64,000 nt of DNA, taken from Anopheles merus (Eukaryota; Arthropoda; Insecta; Diptera; Culicidae). Made by a program: the position numbers and the translations under genes. Location: contig NW_024427612.1 in NCBI RefSeq assembly GCF_017562075.2, positions 10,001 to 74,000 on the forward strand, read 5' to 3'. The notes below the pieces were generated by a model. The model saw only the letters and a list, made by a program, of their open reading frames with translations, was not told the origin of the DNA and did no database searches. This document shows positions 32,823 to 42,852 of this stretch, in pieces (the stretch's first letter is position 1; each line of letters opens with the position of its first letter).

Positions 32823-33490
32823 CATCATCGCCTCTCGGCTCTCATCATCATCGCCTCTCCTATGTAGCAGAAGCCTATCCAGGGATCGAGCAAGCAGCAG
32901 ATAACCTCGGATAAACTCGGCAGATAAACGAGACAAAAACCAAACTGATGGTGGCAACATCAGCGGCCCCACCAATAAACCTACGTAGGCGTGATTTACA
33001 GATAGGTGTCGTCTCACAATTCACCTATGTTGGTTTAAGGGTCAGTTCCGGTACTCACATACGCCTCTGGGTTATGGGCACTGCCCAAATCTGATGAAAC
33101 CCTTATGGCCGCGCTCGAGAAGATGATGCTCAAAAGAATTCTTGGCCCTGTATGTGTAGAAGGATAATGGAGGAGTCGTTATAACGACGAGCTATACGAG
33201 ATGTACGGCGACCTCACTGACGTGCAGCGTATCAAGCTCGCCAGGCTCAGGTGGGATGGCCATGTTGTACATTTGGAAATGGATGACCCAGCCCGTAAAG
33301 TCTTTTTGGCCCATCCACAAGGACAGAGGAGAGGCGTGGTAGACCCAAATGGTGGAGATAAGATGGCGTGGAGGCGTTCGCCATTAAAGCTGGGATAAAG
33401 AATTGGCAAAGGAAAATGCGAGAGCGTGAACGGTTTCGGACACTCCTGAGGCAGGCCAAGACCGTATGGTGGAAGTAGCGCCGGCTGAGT
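32823..33490 (+). pseudogene. RTE-like RT fragment (mosaic copy A)
   Basis: The + strand carries INETKTKLMVATSAA-like text near 32920 (in a shifted frame), then from about 33181 YNDELYEMYGDLTDVQRIK, LARLRWDGHVV and DDPARKVFLAHPQGQRRGV, ending with ERFRTLLRQAKTVWWK near 33470. It is the C-terminal part of the same family as 12007-13100. Relative to copy B at 48.5 kb it lacks about 130 bp near 33050 but retains the 33250-33450 block that B lost. Confidence 0.75.
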
Positions 33491-33921
33491 AAGTTGGTAA
33501 GTATCAACGAGGACTTTAACTACCACAGCTTTAAAAATCATTTTTGGGCATGCTGTGTAACAGTACTGTGTACTAGTACTGAGTCAAACGATTCATTTCA
33601 CGACGCAACCCGAAGTCGGATGCGAGTCTATCGGAATCGATTCCAACCCAGAGGTGCAGCTTGAGCGTAAGGTCGGTATCGAAATCAAGTTCGACCCGTG
33701 GTACGGCACAGTCGGTGCAATGCAGCATAAGTGACATCGATCTGTTGGTATAGCGAGTTCAGATCGGGCCTTGAACCTACTTTGGCTTGACCCAACCTTA
33801 ACATCACCTTAAGTCAAGACTGCGCAGTAGTTGGAACGCCGGATGAAGAAAGTGGGCAAATAAGCTACAGACAAATTGGCTGCGTAACGGTTACAGCTTT
33901 GCACAACATTTCATTCAACAA
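33491..33921. other. Non-coding spacer in mosaic copy A
   Basis: Repeated at 49075-49500 and inverted at 54845-55270. No gene recognised. It may be the RTE 3' UTR followed by unidentified repeat. Confidence 0.4.
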
Positions 33922-34098
33922 CATTAACTGTCGCTGGTCAAGTCCTGCCTCTACCACCAGGCTTGTCTTTCAGCGACATATTTTTTAAACCATTGCAGGA
34001 TAGTCCGTATGGGAAAATAACTACGTATGGAAGTACAGTCCATTCCGGGCTAGAATCCATGACGGACATGTTGTTCGTTTAGAATATGCTAGCACATG
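33922..34098 (-). mobile_element. SINE related to Sine200 (copy A)
   Basis: On the minus strand, AACATGTCCGTCATGGATTC and TAGCCCGGAATGG parallel the head of the SINE at 20723 (AACATGCCCGTCATGGGTTC...). GACTATCCTGCAATGG and GGCAGGACTTGACCAGCGAC match its body. More diverged than 20723; no tail or target duplication found. Copies B and C are at 49503-49680 and 54664-54842. Confidence 0.65.
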
Positions 34099-34397
34099 AG
34101 TATACATTCATAAATACAAAAATGCACACTAGACATACCTCAATTTAACTGGAAAACATATGACTCTTAGCCTACTGCGATTGTTAATTTAACGATGAAA
34201 CATTGCAATCGAGCAGATGTCGTCTTTTTTAACCGTCGTTTATTTTGACGACTTCCATAAGCGATCCCACCCACTCTTATACATAAAAAAGGTTAATAAT
34301 AAAAAATGATTATTTATTTATTTACCCAGCTATTGATAAAGCAGGATAATGAAATACATACATGTATTTATTAACTTCATTAACCTCATTTTAAATA
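34099..34397. other. Spacer, copy A
   Basis: AT-rich, no gene. An inverted word CCGTCGTTTATTTTGACGA lies near 34240. The stretch is shared with B and C. Confidence 0.4.
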
Positions 34398-34512
34398 AGG
34401 GCCCTCCCGGCGTCGGCATCCGGGCCCTGGCGCGAGACTTTGGCGTGGCCCCGAGCATCGTCAAGGTGGCGTTAAATGCGGACCTGCGGTACGCGTCGTA
34501 CCGTGGTAGTTG
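34398..34512 (+). pseudogene. Captured mariner-type DNA-binding-domain fragment
   Basis: On the + strand about 110 bp, GC-rich against AT-rich surroundings, encode GVGIRALARDFGVAPSIVK and EDLRYASY-like text (NADLRYASY here), a helix-turn-helix of mariner/maT-type transposases. It is fused to the antisense of a Gypsy-like gag at the word CGTACCGTGGTAG. Also at 49977-50090 and inverted at 54256-54366. Confidence 0.65.
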
Positions 34513-35035
34513 ATCTGTTAATTTTTCAATAACGCTTCCGAAATCTTCTATCGTTCCAGTCTGTTTAGTATTGTCCATTTTTGATACTAGGATCTCTGGA
34601 GTTACCTTTATGCTACACCTGTCTTGTAATTTGCTAACTATTTCCTCAATTGAGGTTGGGGTTTCCCCTACGACAATTCGCGCTTTTCCTGTAAGACGTC
34701 CTAATACCAGTTCTATTATTGTTTCTTTATTTGCTGGCTTTACTATTCTCTTTAGTACGTTTAAGTTTGATACCACACTTTTCAAATCTTTCTCATTACC
34801 ATCATACTTTGATATGAGAGAAGTAGTGATTTTAAATCAATTCAAATTCCATCATGTCGGCCATTTTAAGTTTTTTATGCAGCTTTATTATAGCTAATAT
34901 GACCTGAGCTAACACTTTAAATGATAATCTAGTGGTTGTTAAAAGTGTTAAATTGATATTTTTATCCTCTGAGCTATTTATAGAAACATCAGATGACTTG
35001 TTACGCAAGTCGTCGTTGGTTTTTGATGTGCTCAT
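34510..35035 (-). pseudogene. Gypsy-like gag fragment (copy A)
   Basis: The minus strand from MSTSKTNDDLRNKSSD at 35035 to FELI near 34835 continues, after a frameshift, as SVVSNLNVLKRIVKPANKE, LVLGRLTGKARIVVGETP, DRCSIKVTPEILVSKM and FGSVIEKLTDQL. The pattern (DGNE-like start, GKAR, short helices) is that of Ty3/Gypsy capsid. It stops at the captured mariner fragment. The true gag start probably lies further upstream, as shown at 53502 in copy C. Confidence 0.65.
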
Positions 35036-35101
35036 AGCAATTATATTTTGTATTAATGCATTAGAAGTTTTGCTAAATTCTAATAGCTTATTAAAAGTAT
35101 A

Positions 35102-35377
35102 TGTTTACGTTTTTTGTTATTGTTGTGTCTTGACAGCGAGGGCTACGTTCATCCAGCATATTGTGTGCGTATTTTCACTGGGTAAAGCGTTAGCGTTGCG
35201 TTTGAATTGTCGATGTATTAGTGTTAGGTCCTTTAGGCTAAGAACAAAATTGTCAACCATTGTCGTTAAAGGATTCGGAATATACTGACGCGTACGCCAA
35301 ACGGTCACCTTTAAACCCTGAGAAATTTTCACTGCACTTTAACATAAAATATCACAACGTAGGGCCGATCACGAACA
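35102..35377 (+). repeat. Bel-Pao 5' LTR
   Basis: TGTTTACGTTTTTTG...GATCACGAACA, 276 bp, immediately followed by TTTGGTGCCGTGACCAGG. The LTR should carry the promoter, but no TATA box stands out. Confidence 0.97.
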
Positions 35378-35400
35378 TTTGGTGCCGTGACCAGGATTGG
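35378..35400 (+). promoter_or_regulatory. Bel-Pao primer binding site
   Basis: TTTGGTGCCGTGACCAGGAT directly after the 5' LTR, the usual leader wording in insect Bel elements. The pairing tRNA was not determined. Confidence 0.75.
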
Positions 35401-35689
35401 TGTATTGTGAAGTGAAATTGTTGCTCGTTTTTTGTGTGATTTTGCTGCGTGTAAAAATCTGTTGACTTTACGTTTTTTCGTCACCGACCATAGACAACGA
35501 ACAGTTTCTTTCGAAATTCGTTGTCCAGTGCTTGTTGCGTGTTGTGACTTGATTGTTGAGCATTGTGTAATTGTTTGATTGCTGTGATAATTGATCATAC
35601 GCACGGACAGAACATTTGTGAATTTGTGTTTCGTGTTCAGTGTCCTGTGTTTTTAGCGCCATCGTTCCATCTGCCATTACGAGACTGAT

Positions 35690-38600
35690 ATGGCTAACGC
35701 TGTAAATTTGCTGTCCAGACGGCGAACCCTGGAAGAAAAAATTCAGCGTGTTATAGCATTTGCTGCTAATTTTGTGCCTGAGCGGGATGAATTCAGGCTT
35801 GGCTTATTCATCTCCGACACCGAACGTGTTGCAGCAGAGTTCGATACAGTGCAGCAGTTGATCGAGGATGGAGCAGCACCCGAAGCGCGCGAAATGGAGA
35901 GCCATTTTCGCGCTACGACTGAGGACGCCTTAATGGCCGCGAGGGCCAGCCTACAAGCGTTGTCGCGGCCATCGCATAATGCTATTCCCGCCTCATCGAC
36001 CATTGCTACATCTGGAGTGAGGCTGCCAACCATTTCTCTCCCAGAATTTGACGGCAATGAGATGCAATGGGCGATATTTCGGGACACTTTTGAAGCACTA
36101 ATCCACAGCAACGAAGAGGTGCTAACTATCCAAAAGTTCCATTATCTTCGAGCTGCGCTCAAGGGTGAAGCTGCAAAGTTGCTGGAATCGATTCCGTTGT
36201 GTGCATCTAACTACAACATTGCCTGGAAATCGTTGGTGGACAGATACGCCAACGAGTATCTACAAAAGAAGCGTCATCTACAGGCAATGTTCAACATCGG
36301 CAAGGTGACCAAGGAATCGAACGCATCATTGCACAGGCTGGTTGACGATTTTGATCGTCACGTAAAGATGCTGCATCAGCTTGGCGAACCAACAGCGCAA
36401 TGGAGCACCGTGCTAGAATATGTGTTGTGCACCAAGCTTCCCGATGAGACGCTACGAACGTGGGAAGATTATGCTTCCACCCTCAGCAGCCCGAACTACA
36501 GCATGCTAATTGAGTTCCTGCAAAGAAAAATGAGAACATTAGAATCGATTTCTATGAACCATCCGGCAACGAGAGAAGCTACTCATCCTAGTTTTGTACG
36601 GCGAGCTCCACAGCACCTTTCTTCCTGCTCAACCATGGCGAGCAGTTCAAAAGGGTGCCCGCATTGCCAGCATGATCATGCCTTAAGCAGTTGCTATAAG
36701 TTTTGCCGTCTTCCTCTGTCTGAGCGTTTTCAGATAGCTATTGAGAAGAAAGTTTACCATAATTGCTTAAGGAAAGGTCACTTGGCAAGGAACTGCGCTT
36801 CATCGTCCAGGTGCAAACACTGTGGTGAGAGACATCACTCTCTTTTGCATCGTTCGTCTGCAGTCGGTACGGAACCGAAACTCGTGTATGCGGAAGGACA
36901 AGAATCCACAGGAAGGAATGATCGTTACCAAGCACAGTCGCTCAACGTTACTAAGCATCCTATTCGATCGGAGGAAGTGTTTTTGCTCACTGTTCGTTTG
37001 AGCATAATTGATGCTGATGGTAAAGAGCATTCGGTACGCGCTTTGCTAGATTGTGCTTCTCAACCCAACCTCATGACAGAGAAACTTGTCAAATTGCTGC
37101 AGCTACAACGGTGTCCTTCTAACGTTAAAATATCGGGAGCTGGAAGGATATCTCGAGACGTTCGTGGATCGGTGTTTGCTGAGATACGCTCCAAGAGGCA
37201 ACCATTCAGTTGTGGTGTTCAGTTCCTGGTAATGGACAAGCTGACATCCAATTTGCCTTCTGAGACTGTAAGTGTCGGTCACTGGTGTATCCCTAAAGGC
37301 CTCGAGCTAGCTGATCCCGAATTCAACACATCGCAGCCGGTTGATTTGGTGATAGGTATCAAGCACTACTATTCATTCTTCCCCAGTGCAGCCAGAGTAC
37401 ATTTGGGTGATGGGTTGCCGTTATTGATTGATAGTGTGTTTGGTTGGATTGTTGCTGGTTCGGCTACGTTACAATGCTCGGAACCACAGGTAACAAGTTC
37501 AAACGCTATCTGTATGATATCGCTGGAAGAGAGCATCGAACGATTCTGGAAGACAGATTCATTAGTGATGAAGGATGGCTACTCGCCTGAGGAACGAAGA
37601 TGCGAGCAGATATTCCGTGATACAACGGCGAGAAATGAGACTGGGCGTTATATCGTACGCTTACCCCGTCATCCCGATTTCGGCATCAGACTGGGTGCTT
37701 CCAAGGTAAGCGCAGTACGAAGATATGATCTGTTGGAGAGGAGATTCGCTAAAAATGCAAAGTTGAAGGAAGAGTACCATGCGTTTATGAAGGAGTATCT
37801 TGATCTCGGGCACATGAGTTTAGTTCGGGTTGGAGATACAGTACCTGCTGAGTCGTATTATTTGCCACATCATCCTGTGTTCAAGGAGTCTAGCACCACA
37901 ACGAAAATCAGGGTCGTGTTCGACGGTTCTTCTAAAACCACCAGCGGATACTCGTTGAATGATGCTTTGTGCGTGGGACCAGTGGTGCAGGACGACTTGC
38001 TAGATCAGCTTTTGCGGTTCCGCACGTATAAGGTGGCATTAGTTGGCGATATAGCAAAAATGTACCGCCAAATACTTCTTCATCCTGACGATCGACCGTT
38101 GGTGCGAATCTTGTTTCGCTTCGAGCCGCAGCAGCCAGTGGAGACCTACCAGCTGAATACAGTAACGTATGGTCTCGCGCCTTCATCCTTTCTCGCTACG
38201 CGCGCTCTTATTCAGCTGGCCGATGATGAGGGTAATGCATACCCACGAGCGGGCCCAGCTCTACGAAAGAATTTTTACGTCGACGATTTCATCGGTGGAG
38301 CCCAATCAGTTGAGGAAGCCACCCGCCTACGAACTGAATTGGCCGAACTACTACAAAAGGGCGGATTTGAGCTGCGGAAATGGACGTCGAACTGTGTTGA
38401 TGTGCTGCATGGGCTGGATGAGGCACAGGTTGGAACCACAACCAAGATGAGCTTCGATTCTCACGAAGCCGTGAAGACACTTGGCATAAGTTGGGTTCCA
38501 CAAGGTGATTGGCTGGTGTTTGAGGGTGTGTGCCAGCCAGACGACGATGTGATCACCAAGCGATCTGTGTTATCTGCCATCGCAAAAATGTACGATCCTT

Positions 38601-39325
38601 TGGGGATGATAGCGCCGATAATCATCCGTGCTAAGATGATTATGCAGGAGATATGGGTGTCGTCACGCGATTGGGATAAATCGTTGCCAGAAGACATCGT
38701 ATGCAAGTGGAAACAGTTTCAGAAGGAGATACGATCTCTATCACAATATCGAATGGACAGATTCATACTGCTTCCTGAGGCGCGAAACATCGAGCTGCAC
38801 ACTTTTGCTGATGCATCTTCTGCAGCCTATGGTGCTTGCACATATGTGCGGTGTGAAGACGCTGGGCGAGTTCGAGTCATGCTTTTAGCGTCGAAGAGTA
38901 AAGTTGCTCCGTTGAAAAATCTGACTATTGCTCGGTTGGAGTTGTGTGCCTGCGTTCTAGCTGCGCACTTGCATCACCGCATAAAAGGTGCCATTGATGT
39001 GGCCGTAAATGCATCATATTTTTGGACCGACTCAGCTATCTGCATGCATTGGATCAAGGCGCCACCGAGCACATGGAAAACATTTGTGGCCAACCGTGTA
39101 GCGGAAATCCAGCATTTCACTAGTGGTGCCAAGTGGAGGCACGTAGCTGGAGTCGAAAATCCTGCTGATTTGGTATCACGTGGGATGGAGGTGTCCGAGT
39201 TCAACAACAGTCGAGCATGGAGGCATGGACCAGCCTGGCTTGAGCATTCACAAGATGCTTGGCCCATGCCCAATCCACAAAGCACTCCTGAAGTGGCAGA
39301 GCAAGAGAGGAAGGAGTTAATTTAA
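35690..39325 (+). CDS. Bel-Pao gag-protease-RT-RNase H polyprotein
   Basis: 1211 codons from the ATG at 35690. Domains: DUF1759/capsid at residues about 111-270 (LPTISLPEFDGNEMQW); Cys/His knuckles at about 323-385 (CPHCQHDHALSSC, NCLRKGHLARNC, CKHCGERHH); retropepsin/DUF1758 with ALLDCASQPNLM at about 451 (D-C-A-S active site, as in Bel-Pao); RT from about 738 with IRVVFDGSS, VGDIAKMYRQI (784) and NFYVDDFIGG (Y-V-D-D, 862); RNase H with ELHTFADASSAAYG (1035), LTIARLELCACVL and FWTDSAICMHWI (1111), and VENPADLVSRG. The frame ends at TAA 39323-39325, short of integrase, which continues in the same frame directly afterwards. Confidence 0.95.
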   Translation: MANAVNLLSRRRTLEEKIQRVIAFAANFVPERDEFRLGLFISDTERVAAEFDTVQQLIEDGAAPEAREMESHFRATTEDALMAARASLQALSRPSHNAIPASSTIATSGVRLPTISLPEFDGNEMQWAIFRDTFEALIHSNEEVLTIQKFHYLRAALKGEAAKLLESIPLCASNYNIAWKSLVDRYANEYLQKKRHLQAMFNIGKVTKESNASLHRLVDDFDRHVKMLHQLGEPTAQWSTVLEYVLCTKLPDETLRTWEDYASTLSSPNYSMLIEFLQRKMRTLESISMNHPATREATHPSFVRRAPQHLSSCSTMASSSKGCPHCQHDHALSSCYKFCRLPLSERFQIAIEKKVYHNCLRKGHLARNCASSSRCKHCGERHHSLLHRSSAVGTEPKLVYAEGQESTGRNDRYQAQSLNVTKHPIRSEEVFLLTVRLSIIDADGKEHSVRALLDCASQPNLMTEKLVKLLQLQRCPSNVKISGAGRISRDVRGSVFAEIRSKRQPFSCGVQFLVMDKLTSNLPSETVSVGHWCIPKGLELADPEFNTSQPVDLVIGIKHYYSFFPSAARVHLGDGLPLLIDSVFGWIVAGSATLQCSEPQVTSSNAICMISLEESIERFWKTDSLVMKDGYSPEERRCEQIFRDTTARNETGRYIVRLPRHPDFGIRLGASKVSAVRRYDLLERRFAKNAKLKEEYHAFMKEYLDLGHMSLVRVGDTVPAESYYLPHHPVFKESSTTTKIRVVFDGSSKTTSGYSLNDALCVGPVVQDDLLDQLLRFRTYKVALVGDIAKMYRQILLHPDDRPLVRILFRFEPQQPVETYQLNTVTYGLAPSSFLATRALIQLADDEGNAYPRAGPALRKNFYVDDFIGGAQSVEEATRLRTELAELLQKGGFELRKWTSNCVDVLHGLDEAQVGTTTKMSFDSHEAVKTLGISWVPQGDWLVFEGVCQPDDDVITKRSVLSAIAKMYDPLGMIAPIIIRAKMIMQEIWVSSRDWDKSLPEDIVCKWKQFQKEIRSLSQYRMDRFILLPEARNIELHTFADASSAAYGACTYVRCEDAGRVRVMLLASKSKVAPLKNLTIARLELCACVLAAHLHHRIKGAIDVAVNASYFWTDSAICMHWIKAPPSTWKTFVANRVAEIQHFTSGAKWRHVAGVENPADLVSRGMEVSEFNNSRAWRHGPAWLEHSQDAWPMPNPQSTPEVAEQERKELI

Positions 39326-40042
39326 GCGGTTACTGTGTGCCACAACGAATTGTTTCTGTGTTGGTCATCTTATACTCGCCTGGTGAACGTTGTCAGCTAT
39401 TGCATGCGATTCATTGCCATGCTCCCTCATCTAAAGAAATTAAGAGGAAGAAGAGTTTTACGATGCAGCGAGGGGAATGCGCAACTGAGGGACGTTTCAT
39501 CTCGTAAAGTTCTCAGCGCTCGGGAGCGAGCAGCAGCAGTTAATGCCTTAATACGCCTTGCCCAACGTGAGTCTTTTGCTGAGGAGCTACGCGATCTGCA
39601 AAGAGGAAAGCGGGTCAAAAAACAATCAGAGCTGAAAAGACTCACCCCGTTTGTGGACGAAAAGGGTATCATCCGGGTTGGTGGACGACTGAATTTATCA
39701 CAGCTGCCGTATCAGTCGAAACATCCCGCACTGCTGTCGAAGGGCCATCCTTTGGCTCGATTGATTGCTGAGCATGATCACAAAATGCTTCTTCATGGAG
39801 GAGGACGGTTGCTGCTGTCAGTTATACGAGAGAGGTTTTGGCCTTTGAACGGAAGAATGTTGGTCAAAAGCGTAGTTCGGAGCTGTATAAAATGTATTCG
39901 GTACCAGCCTACTATTGCAGAGCAGCATAGTGGCCAGCTGCCCGCTGCCCGAATTATACCAAGCCGGCCCTTTGCTGTTACCGGGGTCGATTATGCAGGT
40001 CCCCTGTACCTAAACCTGCGCATAGGCGCGCAGCATCGTTGA
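39326..40042 (+). pseudogene. Bel-Pao integrase N-part, after in-frame stop
   Basis: Same frame as the gag-pol ORF, separated only by the stop. It holds the zinc-binding H-H-C-C region (EHDHKMLLHGGGRLLLSVIR, SCIKCIRYQ) and the start of the catalytic core TGVDYAGPLYL (first Asp). A one-base change near 40005 then shifts the frame, ending it at TGA 40040-40042. Whether the stop is a mutation or a read-through site cannot be told from one copy; a mutation is simpler, since the next break is also a defect. Confidence 0.85.
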
Positions 40043-40914
40043 AAGCATACCTGTGTGTCTTCGTGTGCTTTGCAATAAAGGCGGTGCATTTGGAGCTAGT
40101 GGGAGACCTCTCAACTGACGGTTTTCTCGCGGCTCTACGGAGGTTTACGGCGAGGAGAGGTGTTCCGGATCATCTCCATTCGGACAATGGAAAAAACTTC
40201 GAGGGAGCGAGAAATGAGCTACGAGAGCTTTTTGCGACTTTGACGAGTGAAGCTGCGCAGAGTACCATCGCTTCGTCGTGCGCGGACCAGGGAATCTCTT
40301 GGCACAGGATTCCACCGAGAGCTCCTCACTTTGGCGGCCTTTGGGAAGCCGCGGTGAAAACGGCCAAGCGTCATCTGTTCCGTCACCTCGGAAGTACTCG
40401 GCTTTCCTTCGAGGGTTACTACACCGTGCTGCACCAGATCGAGGCAGCTATGAACTCTCGTCCTCTCTTACCGCTTACGGATGATCCCAATGATTTAGCC
40501 GCACTAACACCTTCTCATTTTTTGATAGGCTCCTCATTGACGGCACTTCCAGACCCTGACATGACGATGGCACACACTAATGCACATGAGCCCTTGGCGA
40601 AGCTGCAGCTATTGGTGCAGAAGTTTTGGAAACACTGGCAAAAGGAGTACTTGCAAGAGTTGCAAAAGGACCCGCGCGTTGCCAGGCAGGCAGATCAAAT
40701 CCAACCCGGTCGAATGGTTATCCTGATGGACGAGTTGCTGCCTAGTACCCGTTGGCCGTTAGCGCGTGTGATAGAGGTGCACCCCGGTCCGGACGGGCTG
40801 GTGCGAGTAGTTACCTTGCGCACGATGAAGGGTTTAATTAAGCGTCCGATAACTAAAATATGTCCTTTGCCAGTAGAAGAGCGAGGAGATAACACTTTGC
40901 CAGCAGCTTCGTAA
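40010..40914 (+). pseudogene. Bel-Pao integrase core and C-terminus
   Basis: Next frame. SLKAYLCVFVCFAIKAVHLE, LHSDNGKNFEGARNE (second Asp), PRAPHFGGLWEAAVKTAKRH (catalytic Glu) and INSRPL-like MNSRPLLPLTDDPNDL complete the integrase. A DUF5641-like domain follows (IQPGRMVILMDELLPSTRWP, VVTLRTMKGLIKRPITK). Stop at 40912-40914. No env-like gene lies between here and the 3' LTR; the 133 bp in between are non-coding. Confidence 0.85.
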
Positions 40915-41047
40915 CCGAAATGTCCGTATTTGTCGATTTAATGTTTGTGCACCGCACTTCGTCGTTGTATAAAGAAAACCACGCGGTTTGTGTCAGGTCT
41001 GAGTTAGTGTTAGTGTTAGTGTTGATGGTACATCAAGGCGAGGAGTA

Positions 41048-41323
41048 TGTTTACGTTTTTTGTTATTGTTGTGTCTTGACAGCTAGGGCTACGTTCATCC
41101 AGCATATTGTGTGCGTATTTTCACTGGGTAAAGCGTTAGCGTTGCGTTTGAATTGTCGATGTATTAGTGTTAGGTCCGTTAGGCTAAGAACAAAATTGTC
41201 AACCATTGTCGTTAAAGGATTCGGAATATACTGACGCGTACGCCAAACGGTCACCTTTAAACCCTGAGAAATTTTCACTGCACTTTAACATAAAATATCA
41301 CAACGTAGGGCCGATCACGAACA
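41048..41323 (+). repeat. Bel-Pao 3' LTR
   Basis: Matches the 5' LTR except TTGACAGCTAGGG for TTGACAGCGAGGG and AGGTCCGTTAGG for AGGTCCTTTAGG. Confidence 0.97.
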
Positions 41324-41328
41324 GTATA

Positions 41329-41907
41329 TTTGTATCTATTTTATTCGATGTCATTTTGAATATCTTTAAATGTTTCTTCAGCATTATTCATTAGTTGTGT
41401 TCTTGAACAAGTTCTTTGATTAGGATCCTGTATTTTTTTAAATATATGTTTTAAAATTTCTATTTTATCGCTTATAGTAGTCATCCCTTTTTCATATTGT
41501 TTTCAATTATTTATATTTATTTATATATGAAACACATTTTCTAGCTTTAAAACCCATTTGATTATGTTTTAAAATTACAATACCTTGATGGAATATGCGA
41601 CGTGCATTTTGTTACTGCTGATTCTACGCTGTATTTATACCGGTGCTTGGAGTTTAATCGGTACTTGGTGTTTACTCGATGTTTGATGTGAATTTCTATG
41701 ATGTCATCAGTCTTCACTCGATGTTTTGTCGGGGTTGGGACACTTGTCCATTCTCGCCTGCCAATCCAGATTGGGCAGTGAGCTCGTCTTGTATTTTCGT
41801 CTTCCACGTTGGGAACGGTTGTTCGTTTCAATCACGCTGACCACAACTTGTTTTACACTTGTTGGCTTTTTGTCATTCCATATCACTTGCTCCACGAATC
41901 GTATAAA
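41329..41907 (-). other. Leader between gag and MGN frame (copy A)
   Basis: Minus-strand leader of the Gypsy-like element, continuous with 35096 leftwards once the Bel-Pao insertion is removed. It contains a TATA-like GGTATAAATACAGCG (complement near 41640) and small frames of unclear meaning (61-89 residues) conserved in B and C mainly because the copies are recent. Confidence 0.4.
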
Positions 41908-42159
41908 TTACCAAACTGAGTTAAATGATATAGCCAGTTGCATGTTAATGATTGCATCACGTTTTGCTAGAGTTTTCAACATTTTGAAAATGGTTTTAAT
42001 TACTTTTTGCATGAGTATGATAGCAAGAAGTATCAGCACAATGTTCAGTTTTAACTCATGGGTTTCATGCTGCTCTGAATGAACATTTTGTGTTTGAATA
42101 ATGGTAAGATCATTATCACTATTGACATTAGTTTTAGGGTTTGATGCGTCGTTACCCAT
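41908..42159 (-). CDS. 83-aa MGN membrane peptide (copy A)
   Basis: Starts MGNDASNPKTN: Gly2 and Ser6 fit an N-myristoylation signal. Residues about 37-55 (LKLNIVLILLAIILMQKVI) form a likely membrane helix, followed by a basic amphipathic KTIFKMLKTLAKR. It lies upstream of the Gypsy-like gag on the same strand. I do not recognise the protein. Copy A differs from B and C by several residues (KT/KA, KM/KI, NM/NI). Confidence 0.5.
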   Translation of the reverse strand: MGNDASNPKTNVNSDNDLTIIQTQNVHSEQHETHELKLNIVLILLAIILMQKVIKTIFKMLKTLAKRDAIINMQLAISFNSVW

Positions 42160-42686
42160 TTTATAAATCTGTGCTGTACTGTGGGTTAGTGTGAAAAGTT
42201 AGCTTTTCTTAAAGCTTTCATCGTTTCTCATTTCAACGTTACTCTACTTGGTAAATTGATCGCAAGAGCATTCAAACGTTTTTACACATTGGGATAGGTT
42301 CTCACAACACTGTGTACGGATAATGTTCGTTCATCAACTAAACATTTATTTTGCACTTACACCGCACTAAATGTTTTTATTTTTCATTCTGCACTGCACT
42401 GAACCTACTTGTAGCTGTTCTTCCATCGTTATTGTTTTGTTTTTTTACCTATGGGTTACTTGCGCCAGCTGCTATGATGAATGTTTCGTAAAAAAATGCA
42501 CATTTGACAATTTTTTTTTCACTTTCCGTTGTTTGCCAGTTATGGTCACAATACTTTTGGTTCACACGACACTTATGCTTTACGTTACCGTTATACGTAT
42601 CACATTTTACTTGATTTTTACTTAAACTTCTGCCCGTTGATTGCAGATTATGGTCACGGTCGCCATCGTATGTATTATTTATTTAT

Positions 42687-42690
<4 letters not shown>
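42160..42690. other. 5' region of the Gypsy-like element (copy A)
   Basis: Shared with 51449-51970 and, inverted, 52310-52826. It may hold the element's LTR and leader, but no LTR pair could be found in the window. The frame at 42371-42625 is hydrophobic and antisense to the leader; not credible. Confidence 0.4.
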
Positions 42691-42762
<72 letters not shown>

Positions 42763-42852
42763 TCACGGTATATATATATATAAATAAAATATATGTATAA
42801 TATATATATATAATATATAATAAATATATATATTTATATAAATATATACATA
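42691..42852. repeat. (TA)n and AT-rich tract
   Basis: Pure TA at about 42691-42760, then degenerate AT-rich sequence up to the mariner end. Confidence 0.95.

Larger units (their letters stand above)
35102..41323 (+). mobile_element. Full-length Bel-Pao retrotransposon
   Basis: 6222 bp with 276-bp LTRs at 35102-35377 and 41048-41323, TSD GTATA at 35097-35101 and 41324-41328. The empty site is preserved at 50613-50617 in the mosaic copy B. The two LTRs differ at about two positions by eye, so insertion is recent. The single gag-pol frame is broken by one in-frame stop (39323-39325) and one frameshift near 40005; all domains from gag to the C-terminal DUF5641 are present. Confidence 0.97.

Noticed and set aside
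40920..41234. 104-aa frame after integrase as a possible env gene of the full-length Bel-Pao element
   Set aside because: It overlaps the 3' LTR, and most of it is repeated in the 5' LTR (34932-35288 frame); no signal peptide, cleavage site or membrane span arrangement.
42371..42625. 84-aa hydrophobic frame present in all three mosaic copies
   Set aside because: Antisense to the leader of the Gypsy-like element; conserved only because the copies are young. The MGN frame on the other strand is the better candidate.
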